From: Palsa-1392 sp036490335 | GTDB taxonomy: Bacteria; Verrucomicrobiota; Verrucomicrobiia; Chthoniobacterales; UBA10450 | Reading direction: 5' to 3' | Length of the DNA stretch: 64,000 bases | NCBI GenBank assembly: GCA_036490335.1 | Contig: DASXEB010000005.1 | Coordinates: 62,001-126,000 of the forward strand | Shown: positions 41,344 through 49,643 of the stretch, piece by piece | How the letters are laid out: the number at the start of each line of letters is the position of its first letter | How positions within the stretch are numbered: position 1 is the first letter of the stretch | Notes under the pieces: model-generated | What the model saw: the letters and a program-made list of their open reading frames with translations, nothing else | The model's database searches: none | Told to the model about the DNA's origin: nothing | Program-made: the position numbers and the translations under genes

Positions 41344-42042
41344 TTAGGCGCTCTCGCCAATCAGCCAGGTGACGCGGCCATTTGGGGGCGCGACCCGGCT
41401 AGCCGGAAATTCCGCGTCGCCCGCGAGCACGCGCTCGAGCAGCGCCGGATTTTTCGCGGCACCGATGAGGAAGAGAACGTGCCGCGCCTGATTGAGGAGC
41501 GGAAAAGTCATCGTTAGGCGCCACGAATTTAGCTTCGGAACGAAGTTCGCGACCACCCGCCGCGTCGGCTCCTCGAGCGCGGCCGTTCCGGGAAAAAGCG
41601 ACGCCGTGTGACCGTCGTCACCCATCCCGAGCAGGATCAGATCGTGCCGGTAAATCGTTTCGCCATGCTGGGTGGCAAGGAGCGCGAGCTCATCTTCATA
41701 TTCCTGCGCCGCGAGGACCGGCTCGATCTCGCCGCGCATGCGCAGAATCGAACGCGCCGGGATCGCGAACGGCTCAAACAAAGTCTCGCGCGCCATGCGA
41801 AAATTACTTTGCGCATCGTCCGGCGGAACGCAGCGCTCGTCGCCAAAAGTAAAGCGCACGCGCTCCCACAAAATGTCGGACGCGCGCCGGCCCAACTCGG
41901 CGTAGATCGGCCGCGGCGTGTTCCCGCCCGAGAGCGCGATGCGAAATTCGCCGCGTTCCCCGAGCGCGCCGCGCGCTTCTTTCAGGATCAACTCGGCGGC
42001 GTCGGCGACGAAATTCGAACTCCGAATAATTTCGCGATCCAT
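41344..42042 (-). CDS. pgl: 6-phosphogluconolactonase
   Basis: A 232-residue protein with the glucosamine-6-phosphate isomerase/lactonase fold. It has FRIALSGGNTPRPIYAELGR, TFGDERCVPPDDAQSNFRMA and LLGMGDDGHTASLFPGTAAL with the catalytic His. It hydrolyses 6-phosphogluconolactone, the second step of the oxidative pentose-phosphate pathway. zwf and opcA are about 16 kb away on the other strand, so the genes are not one operon. The stop TAA is inside the word at 41341, and another word lies at 41511. Confidence 0.93.
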   Translation of the reverse strand: MDREIIRSSNFVADAAELILKEARGALGERGEFRIALSGGNTPRPIYAELGRRASDILWERVRFTFGDERCVPPDDAQSNFRMARETLFEPFAIPARSILRMRGEIEPVLAAQEYEDELALLATQHGETIYRHDLILLGMGDDGHTASLFPGTAALEEPTRRVVANFVPKLNSWRLTMTFPLLNQARHVLFLIGAAKNPALLERVLAGDAEFPASRVAPPNGRVTWLIGESA

Positions 42043-42076
42043 GTGCGGAGCGGCGGAAAGCGGTCGCGTTTCGGTG

Positions 42077-42553
42077 CTACAACGCGCAATGCGAGCGACC
42101 GTGCTTCTCGAGATAGCGCTGGTGATATTCTTCCGCGCGATAAAATGCCGGCGCTGGTTCGATCTCGGTCACGATCGGCCGGCGAAATTTTCCGCGCGCC
42201 TCGAGCTCGGCTTTTTTCTTTTCCGCGGCCGCCTGCTGCGCCGGCGAGTGATAAAAAACGACCGAGCGATACTGCGAACCGACGTCGGGACCCTGCCGGT
42301 TGCGCGTTGTCGGATCGTGATTGGCCCAGAAAACCTCGAGCAAATCTTCGAAGCTCACTTGCGCGGGATCGAACTCGACTTCGACCACTTCGGCGTGGCC
42401 GGTGCGATGACTGCAAACGTCCTCATAACTCGGGTTCGCGGTCGTCCCGCCGGCGTAACCGCTCGTGGCCGATTTCACTCCCGCGACCTGGCGAAAACGT
42501 TCCTCGACTCCCCAAAAACAGCCCGCGCCAAAAGTCGCTTTCTCGATGCTCAT
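42077..42553 (-). CDS. msrA: Peptide methionine-S-sulfoxide reductase MsrA
   Basis: A 158-residue protein with the catalytic GAGCFWGVEERF near the N-terminus, YAGGTTANPSYEDVCSHRTG and the methyl-sulfoxide-binding EVFWANHDPTTRNRQGPDVG and QYRSVVFYHS. It reduces the S epimer of methionine sulfoxide in proteins. The C-terminus (KHGRSHCAL) keeps one Cys that could act as resolving residue. It lies just after pgl on the same strand (34 bp gap), so a shared transcript is possible. Confidence 0.95.
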   Translation of the reverse strand: MSIEKATFGAGCFWGVEERFRQVAGVKSATSGYAGGTTANPSYEDVCSHRTGHAEVVEVEFDPAQVSFEDLLEVFWANHDPTTRNRQGPDVGSQYRSVVFYHSPAQQAAAEKKKAELEARGKFRRPIVTEIEPAPAFYRAEEYHQRYLEKHGRSHCAL

Positions 42554-42646
42554 GATTTACGATCAGTGGAAAAGGCGGAGCGCGCAACCGATCCGACAAT
42601 GCGCGGGCGATTCGTTTCCACTCCTCAGTTCTTTACTCGTTAGGCA

Positions 42647-43084
42647 ATGAATCAGATGAAAACGAAACCGAAAAGCGGCTACGAAAAAGTCGGCGGGATG
42701 AGTTATCTCCCGCGCATGCTGGATAAGATTCGCCTCCACGCGGCCGGCGAGCTGCATCCCGATTTCCACGAAAATCTGGGGATCGTGCGCGGCGGCGACG
42801 GTTTTTGCTGCCGCTTTTTGCACGTTACTTACGACGAAGTGAAGCGGCGCGTGCTCGCCGGCGCGAGCGACGAGGAAATTCTCGCCTGGGCTTACAGCGA
42901 GCGCGGTCGTCCGCTGAACGAGACCGAGCTGATGGTCTGGAATGAGTTTGGCCGCAAGCTCGGCTGGAACGATGCCGCGACGCCGATTCTGGAAAAGTTG
43001 AAAGCCGCGAGCGGCCTCGGCAAACGCGACGATATCGTGACGGTTTTCGAATACTGCGAAGTGGACGAAGGCCGCAAGCCGTAA
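42647..43084 (+). CDS. DUF5069-like protein (145 aa)
   Basis: It contains YEKVGGMSYLPRMLDKIRLH near the N-terminus and AYSERGRPLNETELMVWNEF near residue 85, the pattern of DUF5069 proteins that are frequent in Verrucomicrobiota. It has no signal peptide or membrane helix, so it is cytoplasmic. The function is unknown. The ATG begins two bases after a word (42637), which also lies within the recurrent CTTTACTCGTTAGGC extension. Next gene on the strand is 56 bp away. Confidence 0.75.
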   Translation: MNQMKTKPKSGYEKVGGMSYLPRMLDKIRLHAAGELHPDFHENLGIVRGGDGFCCRFLHVTYDEVKRRVLAGASDEEILAWAYSERGRPLNETELMVWNEFGRKLGWNDAATPILEKLKAASGLGKRDDIVTVFEYCEVDEGRKP

Positions 43085-43140
43085 CGCGCCGCGCAATTTC
43101 TACTTGCCGCGCGCGCGTCCGCTTCTTATTTAGAAGAGTC

Positions 43141-43602
43141 ATGAAAACCTTTTCACATTCTCTGTTGTCGTCGCTCCTTATCCTCGCCGGCTCGGTCGCG
43201 CTTGCGTCTGCCAGCCCGGTGCCTTCGCTGGAAGTGACCGTATCCAATTCAGCGGGAAAAACGGTGGCGAAAGTTCACGATGATGCGCGAGGCAATTTTA
43301 CCACGCCGCCGCTAGAGCCAGGCAATTACACTGTGCTTTTGAAGTCGACCAAATCTTATTCCGGCCAGTACGCGGTCATGATCAATCCCGGCAAAGATAA
43401 ATTCGCCGCGACCGTCAACGGGCAAAAATTCAGCCGCGGCGGAATCGCCGCGCGGGTGAACGTCGACAAGCCGGTCAATCTCACCGGCTCGGTCATGGAC
43501 GCGAAGTCCGCCGCCGCCGCTGAAGCGATGAAGAAAGCGAGCAAACCAAAGGCACCCACGCCGACTCCGACCGTGACGAAGCCGAGCTCGATGGTCTTTT
43601 GA
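43141..43602 (+). CDS. Secreted carboxypeptidase-regulatory-like protein
   Basis: A 153-residue protein with a signal peptide (SLLSSLLILAGSVALASASP). The mature part has LEVTVSNSAGKTVAKVHDDA and FTTPPLEPGNYTVLLKSTKS, which fit a short Ig-like (carboxypeptidase regulatory/CNA-B) fold. The tail is Lys/Ala/Pro/Thr rich (SKPKAPTPTPTVTKPSS). It is probably periplasmic or secreted, and its partner is unknown. The uptake-like word extended as CCTTTACTCGTTAGGC lies at the end, at 43608 (inverted). Confidence 0.6.
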   Translation: MKTFSHSLLSSLLILAGSVALASASPVPSLEVTVSNSAGKTVAKVHDDARGNFTTPPLEPGNYTVLLKSTKSYSGQYAVMINPGKDKFAATVNGQKFSRGGIAARVNVDKPVNLTGSVMDAKSAAAAEAMKKASKPKAPTPTPTVTKPSSMVF

Positions 43603-43647
43603 TTCCGCCTAACGAGTAAAGGACCGGCGCGCCGCGCGCCGCCGTTA

Positions 43648-44904
43648 TTAGAATTGCGAAGTGTGATCGGCGGCCGCGTTTAACTCCGCGACGCCGATGC
43701 CGCGGAGCTGAAAAAGGCGCACGAGCGTTTCCTCGATCAGGTTGTTCGGGCAAGACGCGCCGGCCGTAATGCCGACCACGACCGGACCGGCTGGCAGCCA
43801 GTCGCGCGCGACGACTTCACGGCGCTCGTGCAGGTTGTAATGACGGATTTCGTCCGCGGAAAGCAGCCGGCTGGCGTTGAGGACAAAATAAGTTGGCAAC
43901 TTTTCCTCGCCCATCTCGGCGAGGTGCGAAGTGTTCGAGCTGTTGTAACCGCCGACGACCAAGAGCAAATCCATCTTGACGTTGAGCAGTTCGCGCAGCG
44001 CGTCCTGGCGTTCCTGAGTCGCGCCGCAAATCGTGTCGAAGAAGCGAAAATTTTTCGTCGCCAGCTCCGCGCCGTCGCGATCGGCGACTGCTTTCTGGAT
44101 GCGACGCTGCACCTCCTCCGTCTCGCCTCGCAACATCGTCGTCTGATTCGCGACGCCGATCGTGCGGAGATGAATGTCGGGATCAAAACCGGGCGAATAA
44201 GCGCCGCGAAATTTTTCCAGAAAGGCCGCCTTGTCGCCGCCACGCCGGATGTAATCGCCAACGTAATCGGCGTCGGCCAGCGTGAGCACGACGAGGTAGT
44301 GACCGTTGCCGTCGCCGAGCGCGCGCGAGCTCGTCGCCTTCGTTTCTTCGTGCTCGGCTTTGCCGTGAATGATCGAAGTCGCGGACTCGCTCGCGTATTT
44401 GCGCACGCGTTTCCAGACGCTCATGACGTCGCCGCAAGTCGTGTCCACGATCTGGCAGCCGCGATCTTTGATCTGCTGCAAGATCGAAACCTCGGTGCCG
44501 AACGCCGGCAAAATCACGACATCGTCCGCGGACAGTTCGGAGATGTCGGCCTGTTTATTGCGGCCGGTGAGATTCTTGATGCCTAACGACGAGATTTGTT
44601 CGTTGACTTCGGGGTTGTGAATGATTTCGCCAACGATAAAAAGGCGGCGATCGGCGAAAACTTTCCGCGCCGCATAAGCGAGATCGATCGCGCGCTCGAC
44701 GCCGTAACAAAAACCAAATTGCTTCGCCAGCCGCACGGTCACGTTGCCGACGGTCACGATCCCGCCGGCGCGGCGCACTTTGTCGACGATGTCGCTGCGA
44801 TAATGCGCCTCGACCTGCTCTTGCACCGCGGTCATCACTTCCGGGGTGCGAAGGTTGACCTTCGTCCGCGGCGTTGTGCCGCTCGAGATCAGATTCGCGC
44901 TCAC
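43648..44904 (-). CDS. ispH: 4-hydroxy-3-methylbut-2-enyl diphosphate reductase (long IspH)
   Basis: A 418-residue IspH of the plant/cyanobacterial type (the E. coli enzyme is about 316). The three iron-sulfur cysteines are in QFGFCYGVERAIDLAY, QIVDTTCGDVMSVWKR and TAGASCPNNLIEETLV. HNPEVNEQISSLG and SIIHGKAEHEETKATSS carry the substrate histidines. It makes isopentenyl and dimethylallyl diphosphate in the last MEP-pathway step. The N-terminal extension is about 60 residues. The word lies at 44581 (LGI context). Confidence 0.95.
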   Translation of the reverse strand: MSANLISSGTTPRTKVNLRTPEVMTAVQEQVEAHYRSDIVDKVRRAGGIVTVGNVTVRLAKQFGFCYGVERAIDLAYAARKVFADRRLFIVGEIIHNPEVNEQISSLGIKNLTGRNKQADISELSADDVVILPAFGTEVSILQQIKDRGCQIVDTTCGDVMSVWKRVRKYASESATSIIHGKAEHEETKATSSRALGDGNGHYLVVLTLADADYVGDYIRRGGDKAAFLEKFRGAYSPGFDPDIHLRTIGVANQTTMLRGETEEVQRRIQKAVADRDGAELATKNFRFFDTICGATQERQDALRELLNVKMDLLLVVGGYNSSNTSHLAEMGEEKLPTYFVLNASRLLSADEIRHYNLHERREVVARDWLPAGPVVVGITAGASCPNNLIEETLVRLFQLRGIGVAELNAAADHTSQF

Positions 44905-44959
44905 GGCTTAAATGTCGCCGCGCTGACTAACGACCGCAACTCAATCGTCGCGGCACTCG

Positions 44960-45625
44960 TTAGGGCACGAGCAACTGGCCGGTCGGCTTTTGAAACGCGC
45001 CGGAAGTAATCATGAGCGCCGGATCGGGGTCGGGCGTTTTCGAATCGTCGACCCGCTCCACCGTTGGTCCGAGCGTTTTGTCTTCCGGCTGCGTCTCTGC
45101 GATGTCAACCGGCGTGCCGACGTGGACGAGCGCGTAGAATTTCGGCGCCGCCTCACCGTGCAAACGCAAACAGCCATGAGTCCGCGGCACCGGATGGACG
45201 AAGCCTTGGTGGAAACCGTAGCCCGGCGCAAATTCGCACCAGTAACCCATCGGATAACCAACATAACGGCCGGCAACATGCGCGCTCGCATCCGCCGCGA
45301 CGACGTGTTCGCCCTGCACGCGATAGCCATAGCTGCCAGAGCGCTTGTTCTCGATTTTGTTCGTGATGTGGAAATGGCCTCTCGGCGTCGGATGATTGTT
45401 CAACCCGACCGAAGTCGCGACCGCCATCAGGCAACGATCGCCTTCCATGACGTAGACATTCTGTTTCGAGAGCGAAACATCGACGCGCACCTTGTCCGGA
45501 TCATGCGGCTTGTGCGCGACGACATGATAAACCCGCGCGCTCGTCGGCGAATAAGTCGAGCAGCCGCTGAGCAGAAGGTAAGCGGCAAGTGAACCGAAAA
45601 AAGCGAAACGCGAAATCAGGCGCAT
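44960..45625 (-). CDS. L,D-transpeptidase (YkuD) lipoprotein
   Basis: A 221-residue protein. The signal and lipobox are FGSLAAYLLLSGCSTYSPTS (Leu-Ser-Gly-Cys). The YkuD core has VVAHKPHDPDKVRVDVSLSK at the start, HITNKIENKRSGSYGYRVQG and the nucleophile motif HPVPRTHGCLRLHGEAAPKF. It likely forms peptidoglycan cross-links from the periplasmic face. The stop TAA is within a near copy of the dispersed word (TCGTTAGGG). It is the second YkuD-fold protein in the window. Confidence 0.88.
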   Translation of the reverse strand: MRLISRFAFFGSLAAYLLLSGCSTYSPTSARVYHVVAHKPHDPDKVRVDVSLSKQNVYVMEGDRCLMAVATSVGLNNHPTPRGHFHITNKIENKRSGSYGYRVQGEHVVAADASAHVAGRYVGYPMGYWCEFAPGYGFHQGFVHPVPRTHGCLRLHGEAAPKFYALVHVGTPVDIAETQPEDKTLGPTVERVDDSKTPDPDPALMITSGAFQKPTGQLLVP

Positions 45626-45660
45626 AAGATCAAACTGGAGAGCTTATGGCATGCCGTTTG

Positions 45661-46683
45661 TCAACCGCGCGGCTCGTTAGGCAAACCTGGCGGCGCGGAA
45701 TTCGCGCGTGATTTTTCCTTCGCATTTTCCGCGATCAAACGATCGAAGCGCGGATTCGCTTGCGCGTAGTCGGGATAATTTTTCGCCGTTTTTTCCGGTC
45801 GATAGCGCCAGTATTTGTACATCCAAAGCCAAGGCGCGGGATTTTGCCTAACGATCGGCTCGAAACGGTCCCAGCAGAGCTGCGCGATCTCCTGCTGCGT
45901 CGCGTCCGGCGGGACTTCGATTTTCGGATGGAAAATGACGCGCGAGCGCCCGCCCGGCAGCGGTTGCGCGTGCACCGGAATGATCGCTGCGCCGGTGCGC
46001 GCGGCCAGCCAGGCGTGCGCAAAAGTCACCGGCGTCTGCAATCCGAAACAATCGATCGCGACCGCCGGTTGATGAAGCTGCAAGGCGAGATCGATCAGGA
46101 TCGTGACCGAATTTCCGCGCCGCAGCGCCTTGTAAAGCCGGACGATGCCGCCGTCGCGCGGCGCGATCTCGTGGCCGGACCGGGTGCGCAAAAAATTGAA
46201 GACCGGATCGAGCCGCGCGTTCTTGAATTCCTGCGTGATGATCTGGGTTTTGATTCCAATCCAGCCAGCGCAGAGGCTGAGCATCTCGAAATTTCCGTAA
46301 TGGCAGGACGCGAAAATGACCGGGCGATTCTGGGCGCGCTCATTGTTCCAATGTTCAAGACCATCGAACTCGATCACGTGCCGGAAATTTTCCGAATTCA
46401 ATCGCGGGCTCCAGAAGAGATCCATCATCGTCGAGGCAAATTGCTGGTAGGACTCGCGCGCGATTTCTTCCCGCTGCGCGCGCGAATATTTCTCGCCGAA
46501 GGCCGCTTCCAGGTTCGTTAGGGCAACGTTGCGGCCGTGCCGATCGACCTGCGCCGCGAGCGCGCCGGCGCCGCGCCCGAGATGAACCGCAATTGGTCGA
46601 GGCAGGCGCGGGATAATTCCAGCTAGGCCGCGCACGGCCGCTTCTTCGAGCCGATAACGAAATAATTTCCAGCGCGATTTCAT
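45661..46683 (-). CDS. Lipid A biosynthesis acyltransferase, LpxL/HtrB family
   Basis: A 340-residue protein from ATG 46683. The catalytic HxxxxE motif is in VIFASCHYGNFEMLSLCAGW near residue 120. Other family blocks are GGIVRLYKALRRGNSVTILI and PVTFAHAWLAARTGAAIIPV. It adds a secondary acyl chain to a lipid A intermediate at the inner membrane, pointing to a LPS-like outer membrane. A TTG start six codons upstream, inside the word at 46691, would also be in frame. It is divergent from the phosphatase-SHMT gene. Confidence 0.88.
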   Translation of the reverse strand: MKSRWKLFRYRLEEAAVRGLAGIIPRLPRPIAVHLGRGAGALAAQVDRHGRNVALTNLEAAFGEKYSRAQREEIARESYQQFASTMMDLFWSPRLNSENFRHVIEFDGLEHWNNERAQNRPVIFASCHYGNFEMLSLCAGWIGIKTQIITQEFKNARLDPVFNFLRTRSGHEIAPRDGGIVRLYKALRRGNSVTILIDLALQLHQPAVAIDCFGLQTPVTFAHAWLAARTGAAIIPVHAQPLPGGRSRVIFHPKIEVPPDATQQEIAQLCWDRFEPIVRQNPAPWLWMYKYWRYRPEKTAKNYPDYAQANPRFDRLIAENAKEKSRANSAPPGLPNEPRG

Positions 46684-46690
46684 CGACGAC

Positions 46691-46710
46691 TCGTTAGGCA
46701 ATCGTTAGGC
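46691..46710 (+). repeat. Direct pair of TCGTTAGGC, 11 bp apart
   Basis: Copies at 46691-46699 and 46702-46710 lie in the divergent intergenic region between the LpxL-like gene and the phosphatase-SHMT gene. The step of 11 bp equals that at 3298/3309. Confidence 0.95.
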
Positions 46711-46800
46711 TGCAACCGCCGCGCGCGGGCGCGTCACGTTGACTTGCCCCGGTTTAATTTTAGGTTCGCGGGAGCGCGGCGGCGGCCGCTTTTCCAGATT

Positions 46801-48606
46801 GTGAAACACGTTCTTTTTGTCTGCACGGGCAACATCTGTCGCAGCCCGATGGCGATGGGACTTTTCCGCCGCCTCCTCGGCAATCGCAAGGACATCGAAG
46901 TCGATGCCGCGGGTGTGCACGCCGTTCGCGGACAGCCGCCCAGCATGCATGCGATCGAGGTTTGCCGGAAACGCGGCGTCGCGATCGACGAGTTTCGCAG
47001 CCAGCCGCTGACCGCCACGCTGGTCGATCGCGCGACGCACATTTTCGCCATGACCGGCGCGCATCTCGAGACGATTCATCTGCTCTTCCCCGAAAGCGCG
47101 GAGAAGACTTTTTTGCTGCGCGAATTTGAAGAGCCGGGCGCGACCCTCTGGCGCGATCTGCCCGACCCGATCGGGATGGGTTACGACGTTTATCATGACT
47201 GCGCGGACGCGATCGAAAAGGCTTTACCGAGCGTGCTCGCCTTCGTAGAAGAAACCGAAATGGCCCTGCCTCGCAATGCGCGCGGGAGCGCCGCGACTGC
47301 TTCGAGCATGGGAAATATTTCGCAGCCTAACGAATCCGCTTTTGGTGAAAGGCCCTCCGGCTCATCGTTAGGCGGAAGTTTGCGCAGGGTCGATCCGGAG
47401 ATTTTCGACGCAATCGCTGAGGAAGAAAAACGACAGCGCGAAAACATCGAGCTGATCGCCTCGGAAAATTTCACCAGCCGCGCGGTCATGGAAGCGCAAG
47501 GCTCCTGCCTGACGAACAAATATGCTGAAGGTTATCCGGCGAAACGCTGGTACGGCGGTTGCGAAAACGTCGATGTCGTCGAGCAGCTCGCGATCGATCG
47601 CGCGCTGAGAATTTTCGGCGCCGAACATGTCAACGTCCAGCCGCACAGCGGCGCGCAGGCGAACATGGCGGTTTATTTCGCGGCGATTAAGCCTAACGAT
47701 CGCATCCTGACGATGAATCTTGCGCACGGCGGCCATCTCACCCACGGCCATCCCGCGAATTTTTCCGGCAAACTTTACCAGGTCACGCAATACGGCGTGA
47801 GCGAAAAGACCGAGCAGATCGATTACGACGCGCTCGCCAAACAAGCCGAAGAGGTACGCCCGCAACTGATCACGGCAGGCGCTTCGGCTTATCCGCGCTT
47901 CATCGATTTTCCGCGACTGCGGCAGATCGCCGATTCGGTCGAGGCGCTGCTTTTCATCGACATGGCGCACATCGCCGGCCTCGTCGCCGGCGGCGAACAT
48001 CCGAGTCCGGTGCCGCACGCGCAATTCGTCACCACGACGACGCACAAAAGTCTGCGCGGCCCGCGCGGCGGGATCGTTTTGTGTCAGGAAAAATTCGCGA
48101 AGGCGATCGACTCCTCGGTTTTCCCCGGCGTGCAAGGCGGCCCGCTCATGCACGTGATCGCGGCGAAAGCGGTTTGTTTTCGCGAAGCGCTCCAGCCGGA
48201 ATTTCGGACCTACCAGCAGCAGGTCGTGCGCAACGCCAAGGCGCTCGCGGCCGGCATCACGAAGCATGGATTTCGCATCGTGGCGGGCGGCACCGACAAT
48301 CATCTCATGCTCGTCGATCTGCGCCCGAAAGAAATCAACGGCAAGGACGCGCAGAACGTGCTCGATCGCGCCGGCATCACCGTGAACAAAAACGCCATTC
48401 CATTCGACACCTATCCGATTTTCAAACCGGGCGGCATTCGTCTCGGCACGCCCGCGGTCACGACGCGCGGGATGAAAGAAGAAGAGATGCTCGAGATCGC
48501 CGACCTGATCGCGGAAGCGCTCGCCGGCCGCGACGACGAGCGCGCGATCGGCCGGGTGCGCGAACAGGTGCAGCAGTTGACGCGCAAATTTCCGCTGCCT
48601 GCCTAA
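46801..48606 (+). CDS. glyA: Low-molecular-weight phosphatase / serine hydroxymethyltransferase fusion
   Basis: A single open frame. Residues 1 to about 155 (from GTG 46801) are a LMW-PTP/arginine-phosphatase domain with the P-loop HVLFVCTGNICRSPMAMGLF and the DLPDPIGMGYDVY acid loop. A linker of about 45 residues follows (GNISQPNESAFGERPSGSSL) holding two dispersed words. Residues about 200-600 are SHMT: ENIELIASENFTSRAVMEAQ, KYAEGYPAKRWYGGCENVDV, the PLP lysine in TTTTHKSLRGPRGG and GGIRLGTPAVTTRG. SHMT gives glycine and methylene-THF. In Bacillus ywlE and glyA are neighbours, so fusion has a plausible origin. A KPGD motif conserved in SHMTs reads KPND here because of the word at 47691. Confidence 0.85.
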   Translation: MKHVLFVCTGNICRSPMAMGLFRRLLGNRKDIEVDAAGVHAVRGQPPSMHAIEVCRKRGVAIDEFRSQPLTATLVDRATHIFAMTGAHLETIHLLFPESAEKTFLLREFEEPGATLWRDLPDPIGMGYDVYHDCADAIEKALPSVLAFVEETEMALPRNARGSAATASSMGNISQPNESAFGERPSGSSLGGSLRRVDPEIFDAIAEEEKRQRENIELIASENFTSRAVMEAQGSCLTNKYAEGYPAKRWYGGCENVDVVEQLAIDRALRIFGAEHVNVQPHSGAQANMAVYFAAIKPNDRILTMNLAHGGHLTHGHPANFSGKLYQVTQYGVSEKTEQIDYDALAKQAEEVRPQLITAGASAYPRFIDFPRLRQIADSVEALLFIDMAHIAGLVAGGEHPSPVPHAQFVTTTTHKSLRGPRGGIVLCQEKFAKAIDSSVFPGVQGGPLMHVIAAKAVCFREALQPEFRTYQQQVVRNAKALAAGITKHGFRIVAGGTDNHLMLVDLRPKEINGKDAQNVLDRAGITVNKNAIPFDTYPIFKPGGIRLGTPAVTTRGMKEEEMLEIADLIAEALAGRDDERAIGRVREQVQQLTRKFPLPA

Positions 48607-48639
48607 CGAATCGGAATTGCCCCGCCGAGCACTTCCGCC

Positions 48640-48675
48640 AAACAAAATCGGCGCACCCATTGCTGAGCGCGCCGA
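48640..48675 (-). terminator. Rho-independent terminator of the FN3-like gene at 48.7 kb
   Basis: On the minus strand TCGGCGCGCTCAGCAATGGG and TGCGCCGATTTTGTTTGG form a stem TCGGCGC/GCGCCGA followed by a T-rich run. It lies about 32 bp beyond the stop of the gene at 48707 and also converges on glyA. Confidence 0.75.
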
Positions 48676-48706
48676 CTCGGATACTAACGATGCAGAACGT
48701 TCGGCT

Positions 48707-49327
48707 TTAGGGCGCCATGCGCTGCACCGGGCTGCTCCACGGGCCCGCGCCGCCTTTGCCCCAGCCGCGCACGCGCAACGCGTACTTGGTGCCGCTGGTC
48801 AGGCCGTCGAACGCGACTTTGGTCGCGGTCGGCATTTCCGAAGCGGAAATCCAGCCGGTCGCGCCGGTCAGATCGGTCGTGTACTGCGCTTCATAATTGA
48901 GCGCATCCGGCACGGCCTTCCACTTCATGCCGATGCGGCCGGGCTTGCCGTTCACCTGCGTGCTCAGCTCTGTCGGCGATTCCGTCACCGGCGGGCGCGG
49001 TTTGGCGCTCGCCCGGACTTGCAGACCACAACTCAGGATATAGCCCGGGTCGCCGCCCGAGAGATCTTGCACCCGGCTGGCGAGCGCAGTTAATGCCGCA
49101 CCTTGCGTTGTGGACGCGGTGCGCTGCGTTTCGAAGGCCTGATCCTTGGTCCGTTCGGATTCCGTTGCCGCTTGACGTTTGCTCACGAGGTTGGTGTTGG
49201 CCGTGTCCAGCGCATCAATCGCCGGATCGGTCTTGATCACCTCTTTGCACATCTGCACGATGTTTTGACCCTGCTCGATCTGTTTGGGGACAGTACGAGC
49301 ACGGTTCACCTTAACTTTACTTCCCAT
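48707..49327 (-). CDS. Coiled-coil plus FN3-domain protein, accessory
   Basis: A 206-residue protein beginning MGSKVKVNRARTVPKQIEQG. The first 100 residues are helical (NLVSKRQAATESERTKDQAF). Residues about 115-205 form a fibronectin type III domain (RIGMKWKAVPDALNYEAQYT and GLTSGTKYALRVRGWGKGGA). It has the same plan as the gene at 30663. No signal peptide. It contains no uptake-like word and is the first gene of the word-free island. Confidence 0.62.
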   Translation of the reverse strand: MGSKVKVNRARTVPKQIEQGQNIVQMCKEVIKTDPAIDALDTANTNLVSKRQAATESERTKDQAFETQRTASTTQGAALTALASRVQDLSGGDPGYILSCGLQVRASAKPRPPVTESPTELSTQVNGKPGRIGMKWKAVPDALNYEAQYTTDLTGATGWISASEMPTATKVAFDGLTSGTKYALRVRGWGKGGAGPWSSPVQRMAP

Positions 49328-49517
49328 GTATGGTTGGTCGGGATTTTAGCAGCGCCCTCCCACTCGCTGTCGATAAGCTCCACGAGGAACTCGTCTATGG
49401 CCGTTTTTTGTTTAGGCCAGCCATAATTGGCGAACCGAAAAAGTAGCAACTCGCATACCATAGGCTATGGATAATATAAGAATTATGGACGGCCCGGGAA
49501 AAAAAGCGGGATGTCGC

Positions 49518-49587
49518 TTATAGGGCAAGCGCTCCGCTTGCCACCGAGTCCCCGCTTTTGCCGGGCAGGCGAAGCGCCCACCCTACA
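49518..49587. repeat. Imperfect inverted repeat between genes
   Basis: TAGGGCAAGCGCTCCGCTTG and GGCAGGCGAAGCGCCCACCC are imperfect inverted arms that could fold into a branched hairpin. It is an intergenic element just before the VOC gene, in a gap of about 316 bp (49328-49643) that holds no gene. Confidence 0.6.
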
Positions 49588-49643
49588 AATCAGGTTGCAA
49601 GAAATTCGCCGACCTCCTCTGGCCCGACCGCGTCCTCATCGAG

